Shown piece by piece: positions 25,298 through 36,320 of a stretch of DNA of 64,000 bases. Numbering within the stretch: the stretch's first letter is position 1; each line of letters begins with the position of its first letter. The DNA is from CAWKKW01 sp963850345 (GTDB lineage Bacteria > Acidobacteriota > Terriglobia > Terriglobales > Acidobacteriaceae), in the NCBI GenBank assembly GCA_963850345.1, contig CAWKKW010000005.1, positions 992,001 through 1,056,000 of the forward strand. The letters are read 5' to 3'. The notes below the pieces were generated by a model. That model worked only from the letters and a program-made list of their open reading frames with translations. It had not been told where the DNA came from and did no database searches. Both the position numbers and the translations under genes were made by a program.

Positions 25298-27166
25298 CTA
25301 TTTCGCCAGGGGCACTCCGTCGAGGGCTGCGAGCCGCCCGACTGGATACAAACCAAGCTGCGGATCGTGCCATGGCGATCGGTCATAGAAGAAGGCAAGC
25401 CGCGCGCTTGGGCTGGCAGCAAAGAGTGGGTCGGTGGTAACTTTCTTTTCGAACTCTGCTTTGATCTTCGGGTCTTTCGCCATCATCTCCCGCGCCAACT
25501 TTTCGAGAACGTACGGTTCGCCCTGCTCCTTCTGCTCGAAGATCGAGTCGAAGAAGCCCCAGGCCATTGCCGAGTCGGGTGCCTCTGGCTCCAGCCACGC
25601 CATCGCCACCTTCGAGAGACGCTGGTTGAGCCTCACAATCACTGAGCCTGCCGGATATGTGACCGTTTCAGTTACGAGAGTGCACTGCGGAGGGTGACCG
25701 GGCTTGTGGTTGGCTCCTTCTCCGGCAAACAAAGGGTGACGTCCTTCGAACGGAGGCTCCTGCCACTGTGGATTGGTGCATCGGTACGTCTCTACCGCTC
25801 CTGTCCAGGGCGCCGCCATCTTCAAAAGCTCCACTTGATGGGCCTCCAGAACATCGATCACGCGCGTCCATTGCGCAGGAATGATATAGGCCGCGGGAGG
25901 CACCGTCGATACGGTCACCTTGAATCCGGTCTGCATCGTCAATGACACGTTCCAGGGCTCATGCGAATACCGAATCCACATGGTGCCTGACACATCGCTT
26001 AACTCGCGTGTGTATTTGTAACCGTGAAACAGAAAGGGCGTCGTCTGCCCGCCCCACGCCAGCGCCAGCGGAAACTGCGAATTTCCCAAAGCGTGGGAAC
26101 CCAGCTTCTCCGCCTCCTGATCCGCCGCCAGATTCAGATCGATCAGCGCATCCGCATCGCGGTTCACCACAGCGAGCAGGCCGCGTAACAGTTCATAGTT
26201 GCCGGTCACGCGCGTCTTGTAGTCCTTCAACATATGCAGCTCGACCAGCATGCCCGGCCGGTTCTCGAGGATCATGTATCCGGTCGAGAATCGTGGAGGG
26301 TTGTCGTTGAACCCGAGCCCCTGCGCCGGATCGGTATCATCGACCAGCGTGATGTAACTGGGAGAGGCGAGGTGGCCGGCATCGTCGACGGCCTTCTCAA
26401 GCGCAGGACTGAGCGACTCGTCGACCCACTGTGCCATCTGTCGTGGAACGTTCGGCCCGTCATCGGTGGCATAGGTGACGTCGTATTGGTAGTCCGCCCC
26501 GTCGGTCACGTGGTTATCAACGAAGAAGTCCGGCAGCCATCGATGAAACATTCGCAGAAAGGCGCGAGTCTCCGGAGTCTGCGCCTTCAGGTAGTCGCGG
26601 TTCAAGTTGAGGTTCGATCCGTTGGTTCGCCAGCCCATCTCCTCCGGCCCGTTCTGATTGATGCGGTTGTAACGCGAGCGGCGCTCGTGGCCATCGGCGT
26701 TGTAGATGGGAATGAACACAAACACCGCGCGATCCATCAGGCTCGCCTGCGTCCGGGTGATGACCATGTCGCGAAGCAGTGCCAGGCAGCTATCCTTTCC
26801 GTCCATCTCTCCGGCGTGAATGGAGTTCTGCACCAGGACGATCGGACGGCGCGCGGCGTGCAGCTTTTCCGGATCGAAGACTCCGTCCTTCGACACGATC
26901 ACGATGTCCAGTTCGCGACCCTCTCCGGTCAAGCCGAACGACTCGACGCGCACCTGCCCGGGCGCCGAGGCGGCCACGCGATGCAGATAGTTCATCGTGG
27001 CCTCGTAGTTCGGCGTAGTGCGGTAGTCGGTCTGCTCCGCGGGCGTCTGCCAGTCCTTGACCGTCTGAGACTGTGCCCACCCTGCAGGCGCAACCGCCAA
27101 ACTTAACAACAGGACATTCCGCCTCCAGTGTTTCAGCCTGGGGCATTGTTGCGATCGCGACTTCAT
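25298..27166 (-). CDS. Secreted M14-family zinc carboxypeptidase
   Basis: A 622-residue exported metallopeptidase with an N-terminal signal (RRNVLLLSLAVAPAGWAQS). The M14 active site is complete: the zinc ligands His and Glu in NSIHAGEMDGK, the third His in VDNHVTDGADYQYD, substrate-binding NLNRDYLK, and a catalytic Glu in GMLVELHMLKDY. The C-terminal ~250 residues form extra beta-structure that I do not recognise, making it longer than classic carboxypeptidases. It likely trims peptides outside the cytoplasm. It stands alone, convergent with rimM. Confidence 0.87.
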   Translation of the reverse strand: MKSRSQQCPRLKHWRRNVLLLSLAVAPAGWAQSQTVKDWQTPAEQTDYRTTPNYEATMNYLHRVAASAPGQVRVESFGLTGEGRELDIVIVSKDGVFDPEKLHAARRPIVLVQNSIHAGEMDGKDSCLALLRDMVITRTQASLMDRAVFVFIPIYNADGHERRSRYNRINQNGPEEMGWRTNGSNLNLNRDYLKAQTPETRAFLRMFHRWLPDFFVDNHVTDGADYQYDVTYATDDGPNVPRQMAQWVDESLSPALEKAVDDAGHLASPSYITLVDDTDPAQGLGFNDNPPRFSTGYMILENRPGMLVELHMLKDYKTRVTGNYELLRGLLAVVNRDADALIDLNLAADQEAEKLGSHALGNSQFPLALAWGGQTTPFLFHGYKYTRELSDVSGTMWIRYSHEPWNVSLTMQTGFKVTVSTVPPAAYIIPAQWTRVIDVLEAHQVELLKMAAPWTGAVETYRCTNPQWQEPPFEGRHPLFAGEGANHKPGHPPQCTLVTETVTYPAGSVIVRLNQRLSKVAMAWLEPEAPDSAMAWGFFDSIFEQKEQGEPYVLEKLAREMMAKDPKIKAEFEKKVTTDPLFAASPSARLAFFYDRSPWHDPQLGLYPVGRLAALDGVPLAK

Positions 27167-27295
27167 GCTTTGCGTGTTCTCCCTTCGTTGCGACAGACTT
27201 CCGAAAGATGCGACTACACCGACGACGCAGACAGCGATAGAATCACGCGGTCACGTGGGTACCCCGGTTGAGTGGGCATGCGAGGAGATCTCCAC

Positions 27296-27586
27296 ATGCT
27301 GAGTAAAAGTTTTAGTGCCAAGTTACAAAAGAGCCCCAGCAAGGGCGGTTGGACTTATCTGGTCTGGCCTAGTTCCGTCGAGTTCTTTGGAACGCGAGGG
27401 CTGGTCAAGGTTAAGGGCAAAATAGATGGCCACCCGTTTCAGAGCTCATTCATGGCTTTGGGCGACGGCACACACAAACTTCCCATCAAGGCAGACCTTC
27501 GCCAAGCGATCGGGAAGAATGTCGGCGACGTCGTGGACGTGTTCTTAGAAGAGCGTATCGCAACAACTCGTTCTAAGAAGACTTAG
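27296..27586 (+). CDS. DUF1905-type small protein
   Basis: A 96-residue soluble protein that fits the DUF1905 pattern: FSAKLQKSPSKGGWTYLVWP, FFGTRGLVKVKGKIDGHPFQSSFMALGDGTHKLPI, and LRQAIGKNVGDVVDVFLEE. The fold is a small double-psi-like barrel; no enzymatic role is established. The start at 27296 has a GGAG eight bases upstream, better than the in-frame ATG at 27272. It is divergent from the M14 peptidase gene. Confidence 0.83.
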   Translation: MLSKSFSAKLQKSPSKGGWTYLVWPSSVEFFGTRGLVKVKGKIDGHPFQSSFMALGDGTHKLPIKADLRQAIGKNVGDVVDVFLEERIATTRSKKT

Positions 27587-27684
27587 CCCTTTTTTCTAGT
27601 CGTTCCAACCTCAGGCATAGTACGTTCTTTGCGGTCCTTGTTTCGAACTCTGCGCTATAGCCGCCTGCTGCCAGGAGACATGCC

Positions 27685-28590
27685 ATGGATGGGACGATTC
27701 GAAGCCGATCGGTGAACCTGCCCTCATGGATGCGGCCAGGACGACTGGCGGTGGCGGTGTATGGGGTGGTTGCGGCCATCGTGCTCGCGGGCGTGATCCT
27801 CCTGAGTTGGTCCTTCTTTCAGGTCGACACCTTCCGGCGAGAGGCGCTGGGGAAACTCGGCACGCTGCTGATCTTCACCGGCATGCTGACTTCCTTTGCT
27901 GAGCGATTTCTCGAGTACATGACCTCTCCTCCTCCAGACCCGGGAAGCCGGGAAGCGGTGAGAGCGAAGACCGCCCTGATCGGATCCATGGCCGGCATTT
28001 CCATCCTGCTGGGCGACGCCGTCATCGTGATGCAGCGATACTCCAGCAGCGGCACAGACAGCAAAGCGTTGGCGGTGCTCAGCATGTGGGGCGGCGCGTG
28101 CCTGTTGCTCGGCGTGCTCACCGGATTTCTATTTGGCGTTCCGCAAAACATCCAGAGTTCCCAGCTCGAGCAGATTTCCGATTGGATCACCAAGATCATC
28201 GTCGGCGTGGGGCTTACACAGCTGAACAAGATTCCGCATAAGCTGCACGTCTGGGCTCAGGAGATTGCGGATCAAGCAGGAGGCGGCGGAGCAGGCAGTC
28301 CGCCTCCCCCCACGTCCTTCATCATTGCGCTCATTCTGTTCTTCGTGACCGTCGGATTCTTAACCGGGTATCTGCTCACCCGGATGTTCCTCGGGGATGA
28401 CGGCGGTCCCCGGGAATCTGAGGTCACGCAGAAGATCGGGGCGGGCGGGCTGGGAGTGGTGGTGGACAGCCATCCGAATGTCACTGCCGCGGCACCCGGC
28501 AGCGCGACGGCCGACCATCAGGAGAAGCGTGCGGTGGACGCTGCAGCCGCGGCTCTCAAGAGGCCCGATGCGACGAGAGCGGTTGAGTAA
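27685..28590 (+). CDS. Membrane protein with conserved LEQISDWITKI motif, unknown function
   Basis: A 301-residue protein with about five membrane helices: two near the N-terminus (VAVYGVVAAIVLAGVILLSW; LGTLLIFTGMLTSF), two around 95-150 (GSMAGISILLGDAVIVM; GGACLLLGVLTGFLFGVP) and one at about 210-230 (FIIALILFFVTVGFLTGYLL). After helix four comes LEQISDWITKIIVGVGLTQL, a motif that I know from various uncharacterised membrane proteins. Loops are Gly/Pro-rich and the C-terminal 65 residues look disordered. Start ATG has an AGGAG seven bases upstream. It lies alone, convergent with ispF with only five bases between the stops. Confidence 0.6.
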   Translation: MDGTIRSRSVNLPSWMRPGRLAVAVYGVVAAIVLAGVILLSWSFFQVDTFRREALGKLGTLLIFTGMLTSFAERFLEYMTSPPPDPGSREAVRAKTALIGSMAGISILLGDAVIVMQRYSSSGTDSKALAVLSMWGGACLLLGVLTGFLFGVPQNIQSSQLEQISDWITKIIVGVGLTQLNKIPHKLHVWAQEIADQAGGGGAGSPPPPTSFIIALILFFVTVGFLTGYLLTRMFLGDDGGPRESEVTQKIGAGGLGVVVDSHPNVTAAAPGSATADHQEKRAVDAAAAALKRPDATRAVE

Positions 28591-28595
28591 CTTGC

Positions 28596-29222
28596 TCAGG
28601 TAATGTCTTCGGTATCGAAGGCGGGCGTCACCAGCGCCTGGCGTCGCCGCCTCGTGGTTCCTCCCACATCGCCCACCAGGCTTTTCACCACTTCTTCCAC
28701 CTCCCTGGGATCTTCGATCTCCGCGCTCATGGTCTTCAGGTTGGACCCCGAGTCGATGTTTTCGAGCAGGACCACCGCGTGTGCCTGCGCGACGTGATCC
28801 AGGTTCAACCCTTCGGGCGTCTTGGCCTTGATTCCCACGGCACTGGGCTCTACCTCCAGCATGTCCGCGATGCGTTCGCGCATCTCGTGAGCGATGGGCG
28901 CAATCTTTGGAGCGGCGAGCACCAGCGTCGTGTCGACATTCACGATGCGATAGCCGGCGTTCTGGATCTCTTCCAGGGCCAGATCGAGAAAGATCGCGGA
29001 GTCAGCATCCTTCCACCGCGGGTCTCCCGGAGGGAAGTAGCTGCCGATATCGCCTGCGGAAACGGCGCCGAGCAGGGCGTCGGTGATGGCATGCAGCAGA
29101 ACATCCCCGTCGGAGTGTCCGGCCAGACCCTCCGCATGTTCAATGGACAGGCCCCCGATGCGAAGCGGCACCCCCGGCTTGAACGCGTGTGAATCCCAGC
29201 CCATTCCAATTCTCATGCTCAT
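28596..29222 (-). CDS. ispF: 2-C-methyl-D-erythritol 2,4-cyclodiphosphate synthase, C-terminally extended
   Basis: IspF of the non-mevalonate isoprenoid pathway; it cyclises CDP-methylerythritol phosphate with loss of CMP. The metal-binding DSH occurs in GMGWDSHAFKPG, and LAGHSDGDVLLHAITDALLGA, DIGSYFP and GIKAKTPEGL are all present. The usual length is about 160 residues; here 208, because about 48 residues follow the normal end, including a basic patch TTRRRRQ. The stretch is not a second enzyme. ispD is encoded 96 bases upstream in the same direction, so both are likely in one transcript. Confidence 0.95.
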   Translation of the reverse strand: MSMRIGMGWDSHAFKPGVPLRIGGLSIEHAEGLAGHSDGDVLLHAITDALLGAVSAGDIGSYFPPGDPRWKDADSAIFLDLALEEIQNAGYRIVNVDTTLVLAAPKIAPIAHEMRERIADMLEVEPSAVGIKAKTPEGLNLDHVAQAHAVVLLENIDSGSNLKTMSAEIEDPREVEEVVKSLVGDVGGTTRRRRQALVTPAFDTEDIT

Positions 29223-29318
29223 GCTCTCTTCTCTTCCCTGCGCCGTGAAGACGCGTTGCTCACTGCAGCCCTGAAGTGGCTGGCTCCGCCCTGGAGCGAA
29301 AGACGCCGGATCTTCGTA

Positions 29319-30044
29319 TCAATGGCTCAGATCGGCCGTTCGCAGGTAAAAGTCCGCCAGTTCGAGATCGCCCGGCTTGGTGATCTTCAGGTTTGCGTGC
29401 GTTCCCATCACCACGGCTACCTGAATTCCCGCGCGCTCTACGATCGACGATTCGTCGGTCCCTACGAAGCCGTCCGCCTCCGCTTCCGCAAAGGCCTGCT
29501 TCAGAATTTTGGCACGAAACCCCTGTGGCGTCTGTGCCTGCACAATGTGCTCGCGAGGAATGGTCGCGGTAACGATCGCGCCCTCCGCGGTGCGCTTCAC
29601 CTGCTTGATGGTGTCGACCGCGGGAAGCGCCACAATGGCGGCACCATATTTGTCGACGGCTTCAATGGTGCGGGCGATGGTGGCCGGATCAATCAGGGGG
29701 CGAACCGCATCATGCACCAGCACCACATCCTCCTCGCCACACTCGAGCGCCGCCAGGGCGTGAGCCACACTTTCCTGCCGGGTGTCCCCCCCCTCCACCA
29801 CCCGTACCCTTTCAGCGAAGCCGTACTCAGTGACCTGGGTCTGCAGGCGTGCCATCTCAGCGCTGCGAACCGCGACGAAGATCGATCTGACCTGGGGCAC
29901 AGCCGCAAAGGCGCGCAGACTGTGAATGAGAATGGGCACGCCACCGAGTTCGAGAAACTGTTTGGGTGCCGCGACCGGGTGCGCATGGCCTTGAGCCATC
30001 CGCGTGCCGAGTCCCGCTGCTGGGAGAATGACGTGAACACGCAT
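29319..30044 (-). CDS. ispD: 2-C-methyl-D-erythritol 4-phosphate cytidylyltransferase
   Basis: IspD, 241 residues, transfers CMP to methylerythritol phosphate in the MEP pathway. The nucleotide-binding LPAAGLGTRMAQ is at the N-terminus; PKQFLELGGVPILIHSL, VLVHDAVRPLID, and the substrate-binding ETPQ-like element (AQTPQGF) followed by TDESSIVERAG are all in place. The insertion QGHAHPVAA before PKQF is slightly longer than usual. The frame is open upstream to 30134, but the family begins at MRVHVILPAAG; no clear ribosome binding site is visible. It precedes ispF. Confidence 0.93.
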   Translation of the reverse strand: MRVHVILPAAGLGTRMAQGHAHPVAAPKQFLELGGVPILIHSLRAFAAVPQVRSIFVAVRSAEMARLQTQVTEYGFAERVRVVEGGDTRQESVAHALAALECGEEDVVLVHDAVRPLIDPATIARTIEAVDKYGAAIVALPAVDTIKQVKRTAEGAIVTATIPREHIVQAQTPQGFRAKILKQAFAEAEADGFVGTDESSIVERAGIQVAVVMGTHANLKITKPGDLELADFYLRTADLSH

Positions 30045-30144
30045 AAACATCGGAGTATACAAGGGATGAGCTGTCAAAGCATATGCGCCCGAGCCCAGGG
30101 CGGCGGTAACTCCCTGCCGTCCCGATAAATGCACGAGCGCTACT

Positions 30145-31629
30145 ATGGAAACGGTTATGCCCCCTCTACCTCAATCGAGCGACTCGCAGGCACGTCAACC
30201 CCTCCAGCTTGAGAGGCGGCTCTTCCGCCCTGGCTTGCGGATCGCGGTCGCAGTATCGGGTGGGGCAGACTCTGTCGCCCTGCTGCGGGCGCTGGTGGCC
30301 GAGCGGGAACGCCTGGGGCTGGTCGTCAGCGCGGCTCATCTTCACCATGGGATTCGAGGCGAGGAGGCAGATCAGGACGCTGAGTTTGTCGCAGATCTGG
30401 CCCGGCGCTTCGATCTGCCTCTCCACCTTCACCGCGTCGACACTCCCGGGTATGCCGAGGCGAATGGCGAATCGATGGAGGAGGCTGCGCGCCATCTGCG
30501 GTATGCCTGGTTCCAGAGCCTGCTAGCCGTTGGAGAACTTGACGCCGTAGCCACCGCGCACACTCTGGATGATCAGGCGGAGACGGTGCTGCACCGGCTG
30601 CTGCGGGGAGCATGGACAGAGGGCCTGGGCGGCATTCACCCGGCGATAGGGAGCAATTCAGCAGCTTCACCGCTCCCCAGATCGGGGTCGGGGCGCGCAG
30701 AAGGTGGACTGATCCTGCGCCCCTTTCTGGCAGTGCGACGCGTCGAAGTGGAGAATTGGCTGCGGGGTTTGGGTCAGCCTTGGCGCGAAGACTCCACCAA
30801 CCAAGATCTGGATTTTACCCGCAACCGGCTCCGGCACCAGTTGTTACCGGAGTTAGCTGCCTACAATCCGCAGATACATACGCAGCTCTCCCATGTAGCC
30901 ACGCTGGCCCGCGATGAAGAGGCGTACTGGCAGGCGGAATTGGAACGGCTGCTGCCCTCGCTGTTACTTCCGGGCAAGCCGGTTCGCGGTGGAGGAAGAG
31001 CAGTCGCCACGCATCCAGGCGAAACATCGGTGGCCGTCGAAATCGAGCGCCTGCGGGGGCTGCACCCAGCGATGAGGCGGCGAGTTCTGCGTGCCGCCGC
31101 CAAGAGGCTGGGCTGCAATCTGGAGTTCGAGCAGACGGAGCGGCTGATGGCCATGTGCGAGACTCGGGGCGCCATCCCGAGCCAGGAATTGCCCAAAACC
31201 CAGCAATTGGCGGCAGGGCTGCGGGCAGAGCGAACACCGCGCGAGTTGCGGCTTTCACAAGTTACGGCCCAAGAGAACACACCTTTGCCGGATTACCAGC
31301 TTTCGATTCCCGGTGAAATCACCGCACCCGGCTTTGGCCTGAGGCTGCGAGCGAGTCTTGACGGCGCGTCTCCGACATCACTTCCGAACGCCTGCCTGAG
31401 AGCCGGGAGGGCTGGCGATCGGGTACGGCTTCGCTACAGCCGGGGGCCCAAAAAGGTCAAAGAAGTGCTGGAGCGGATGGGAATTCCCGCCGGCGATCGC
31501 GATGGGTGGCCGGTGGTTGAGTGGCAAAACCGGATCGTGTGGATGCAAGGCGCTGAACTGGAGCCGGTCTCTGAATCAGGGTTCAGGTTGACGATCATCA
31601 ACGAACCTTATTCGGCCCGGGAGGAGTAA
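30145..31629 (+). CDS. tilS: tRNA(Ile)-lysidine synthase
   Basis: TilS, 494 residues, attaches lysine to C34 of the CAU-anticodon isoleucine tRNA using ATP. The PP-loop VSGGADSVALLRAL is near residue 35, followed by AHLHHGIRGEEADQD, ATAHTLDDQAETVLHRLLRGA and REDSTNQDLDFTRNRLRHQLLP. The C-terminal substrate-binding domain ends with GDRVRLRYSRGPKKVKEVLERMGIP. Complete length for the family. Start ATG at 30145 or 30157. ftsH follows in the same direction after 290 bases, a common order. Confidence 0.94.
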   Translation: METVMPPLPQSSDSQARQPLQLERRLFRPGLRIAVAVSGGADSVALLRALVAERERLGLVVSAAHLHHGIRGEEADQDAEFVADLARRFDLPLHLHRVDTPGYAEANGESMEEAARHLRYAWFQSLLAVGELDAVATAHTLDDQAETVLHRLLRGAWTEGLGGIHPAIGSNSAASPLPRSGSGRAEGGLILRPFLAVRRVEVENWLRGLGQPWREDSTNQDLDFTRNRLRHQLLPELAAYNPQIHTQLSHVATLARDEEAYWQAELERLLPSLLLPGKPVRGGGRAVATHPGETSVAVEIERLRGLHPAMRRRVLRAAAKRLGCNLEFEQTERLMAMCETRGAIPSQELPKTQQLAAGLRAERTPRELRLSQVTAQENTPLPDYQLSIPGEITAPGFGLRLRASLDGASPTSLPNACLRAGRAGDRVRLRYSRGPKKVKEVLERMGIPAGDRDGWPVVEWQNRIVWMQGAELEPVSESGFRLTIINEPYSAREE

Positions 31630-31919
31630 GCCCTCGGTAACTCCTAAGTAATACCCTGGACCCCCTCTGCACCGTGGCCCTTTGGGTGTAGTTGCACCGT
31701 TTGAAGCGAGCAGCGGGAGTAAAATAGATCGGGTGATGGGCGACCCCGGCCTGCACGACTTTGTCAAATGTTGAAGACCTGAACTTATCCGCTACTTTCG
31801 CGCAGGATTATCGTCTAATGCAGCGAAGATGAACGCAAATCCAGCTACCCGCGAGCCGGGCGGTCCGGATTTTCTGTCATCATAGAAATTGCAGTTGCAG
31901 ACAGAATCGAGGGTTTTTC

Positions 31920-33848
<1,929 letters not shown>

Positions 33849-33866
33849 TATTGCAGGTCGTAATAC

Positions 33867-33900
33867 AAAAGGGCAGCCTTGTTGAGGCTGCCCTTTTCCT
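33867..33900 (+). terminator. Rho-independent terminator of ftsH
   Basis: A perfect 13-bp stem (AAAAGGGCAGCCT / AGGCTGCCCTTTT) with loop TGTTG begins 18 bases after the ftsH stop and ends in TTTTCCTT. The A-run/T-run symmetry could also serve the minus-strand operon that ends at 34123. Confidence 0.9.
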
Positions 33901-34122
33901 TGCGCCGGTTAAAGTTCAACCTGTAATCGACCAACTGTGGCAGCTAGACTCAACCTGCGATTTACTTCAGCAGATGTGGTCAGCGTGGATGAATGACTCA
34001 ACTGATTCGTACGCAGACTTCCGCAAATATGGGGAAGTCTGCCAGGGAGTTCCTGGCCGCCAGTGCGCAAGTTTGTCATGGAAGTTTGTTAATGGAACCG
34101 AAACACTCTGTGCGGAGAAGCT

Positions 34123-36192
34123 CTACTCAGTCTTCAGCACCGCGACCCCATACTGTGGCAGGTTCAGCGAGTTTTTCTCTCCGCCTTCCAGCACATCCTG
34201 CATCTTCTTCGGCAGCGAAATCGTCTGAGCGGACTTCGACAGGTTCACCAGGATGTAGACGACCTCGCCGTTCGGTCCATACCGGGGATCCACTTCAACT
34301 CCCTCCGGAACCGGTCCGAACGCCGGATGAATGCCACTGATATCCGTCATCCACTTCGCAGCAGCCTTCATGCCGGCCTCATCAAACCACGCACCGATAT
34401 AGGTGATGCGCCCCTTGCCCACCTTGCGGGTGATGGCCGCAGGCTGTCCATCGAGCCAGCCGTTGCTCTTGCCATATTTCTCCAGCACCTCAATATCCGG
34501 AGCCGAGGTGCTCAATTGCTCCGCCCACAACTTCGATGTGCTCGCGCCCCAGTTCCCTTCCACCGGGACCGGATCGACCAGCGCGTAGTATTGCTCCACG
34601 CGGCCACCGAGCAAGGCGGCAAGCGGTCCAGGCTGACGCTCCGGCTGCAGCGCGTTGTCTTCCGTCTTCATGCCTGATCGCTGCCCGAGGACGAGGTGAC
34701 CGCCCTGCTTTACGTAATCGATCAGGTTCTTCGCCTCAACATCGGAGAGGACATTGAGGCCGGGCGCAACCACCAGCTTGTATTGGCTGAGCGGTGCCGT
34801 CGGAGCAACGATGTCCATCGACTGCGTAATCTCGCGCAACGGGGCATAGTAACTTACGATCTCGGCCACCGGATCATAGTTGCGGTTGTGCTTCTGCCAG
34901 TTGATCGCCCAGCGGCTGTTATACGAGTGAAGAATCGCTACTTCCGATTTTGGCGAAGTATGCGCCAGCGCAGGCGAGGCCTTCTCGAACTCCTTGCCGA
35001 CCTGCGAGACCTCAGAATAGAGCGGCACCGGCGTGCCATCCGCGCCGAGCAATGTGCCGTGATACTCCTCTTGCCCATTGAGTGCGCTGCGCCATTGCCA
35101 GTAACTTACCGCATCGGCGCCGTGGCCAATGTCATGCCAGGCCATCGCGCGCACCTCGCCCTTGTCGAGCGCGTTGTTGACCGGAGCCCAGTTGACAAAG
35201 CCGGGCTGCGTTTCCATCACCCAGAAGTTCTTGCGCAGGAAGCCGCGCGTAAGATCGTGCGCGGCACCGTTACGATTCGGATCCAGGTGCCCCTGGCCTA
35301 CATAGTCGTCCCACGCGGCAAGGTCGAGATCCTGGCTGACCGTGTAGTGATCGTAGCCATCGAACCAACCCATCATGTTGGTGGTGATGAATTGCTTCGG
35401 GTCGATCGCGGGGCGCAAGACGTCCAGCTGATTCTTTTGATAGCTCCGCCACGTGTCGCTCACGAAGCGATTCCACATCAGCAGCAGGCCTGGATTGCCT
35501 CCGCTCGTTTCGATGGGGATCTGGTCCCAGCTGGAATAGGTCTCGCTCCAGTAGGTGGTGGTCCATTTCTCGTTCAGGTTATCGAGGCTGCCATAGCGTG
35601 CTTTGAGCCACGCCTGGAACTGTGCGCGTGTATCCGGATCGAACGAAAGGTTGGCGTATTCATTGTCGATCTGCCATCCGATGACATAGGGATTGTGTCC
35701 GAAGCGTTTGCCAAGTTGTTCGGCCATATTGCGCGTGAGTTCGCGGTACTTGGCATTGGCCCAGTTGAACTGCTCACGGTTTCCGTGCTCATCGCGGCGG
35801 CCGTTCTCTTCGATTCGTAACGTCTCTGGATACTTTTGCGTGAGCCACGCGGGTGGAGCGGCGCCCGGCGTTCCCACCACCGTGTAGATCCCGTGCTTTC
35901 CGGCCGCATTCACGGCGCGCTCCAGCCAGTCAAGATCGTACTTGCCATCGGAAGGTTCCATCCGGCTCCAGGCAAACTCGCCGACGCGCACCATGCGGAT
36001 GCCTGCCTGCTGCATCAGCGTGAGGTCGGCATCCCAGCGCGACTCAGGCCACTGCTCGGGATACCAAGCCGTTCCGAGAATCAAGGAGGGTGGCCCGGAG
36101 GTCTCGGCGTGCAAACCAGCAGCACCTGAAAAGCAAGCGGTTACACTTGCAAGCACAACGACCAAAACACGGATCCACCGAATGGCTCTCAC
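34123..36192 (-). CDS. Secreted beta-galactosidase, GH42
   Basis: A 689-residue family 42 glycosidase. After a signal peptide (RAIRWIRVLVVVLASVTACFSG) the catalytic barrel begins LGTAWYPEQWPESRWDADL. The acid/base Glu is in WQIDNEYANL and the nucleophile Glu in FWVMETQPGFVNW, followed by a trimerisation-like domain and a C-terminal beta-domain. It releases galactose or arabinose from beta-galactosides or plant galactan side chains outside the cytoplasm. GTG at 36192 is chosen: AAAGGA lies seven bases upstream and the signal peptide starts here; the open frame further upstream is not protein-like. It is the last gene of the pentose operon. Confidence 0.9.
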   Translation of the reverse strand: MRAIRWIRVLVVVLASVTACFSGAAGLHAETSGPPSLILGTAWYPEQWPESRWDADLTLMQQAGIRMVRVGEFAWSRMEPSDGKYDLDWLERAVNAAGKHGIYTVVGTPGAAPPAWLTQKYPETLRIEENGRRDEHGNREQFNWANAKYRELTRNMAEQLGKRFGHNPYVIGWQIDNEYANLSFDPDTRAQFQAWLKARYGSLDNLNEKWTTTYWSETYSSWDQIPIETSGGNPGLLLMWNRFVSDTWRSYQKNQLDVLRPAIDPKQFITTNMMGWFDGYDHYTVSQDLDLAAWDDYVGQGHLDPNRNGAAHDLTRGFLRKNFWVMETQPGFVNWAPVNNALDKGEVRAMAWHDIGHGADAVSYWQWRSALNGQEEYHGTLLGADGTPVPLYSEVSQVGKEFEKASPALAHTSPKSEVAILHSYNSRWAINWQKHNRNYDPVAEIVSYYAPLREITQSMDIVAPTAPLSQYKLVVAPGLNVLSDVEAKNLIDYVKQGGHLVLGQRSGMKTEDNALQPERQPGPLAALLGGRVEQYYALVDPVPVEGNWGASTSKLWAEQLSTSAPDIEVLEKYGKSNGWLDGQPAAITRKVGKGRITYIGAWFDEAGMKAAAKWMTDISGIHPAFGPVPEGVEVDPRYGPNGEVVYILVNLSKSAQTISLPKKMQDVLEGGEKNSLNLPQYGVAVLKTE

Positions 36193-36248
36193 AGATTTTC
36201 CTTTCCAACAAAGGCTAGGCGCTTCAACCGCTGCACCGGCCCAAGGTC

Positions 36249-36278
36249 CACGCCATAGACCAGAATGGCTATGGCGTG
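36249..36278 (-). promoter_or_regulatory. Perfect 10-bp hairpin between M24 and GH42 genes
   Basis: CACGCCATAG and CTATGGCGTG flank a ten-base loop that can itself pair further (CCA/TGG). It lies in the 128-base gap inside the pentose operon, 57 bases upstream of the GH42 start. There is no T-run, so partial termination, processing or mRNA stabilisation are all possible. Confidence 0.5.
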
Positions 36279-36320
36279 ACCGCAATACGTAACTGCTGCT
36301 AACACTTATAGCAGCCGCAG

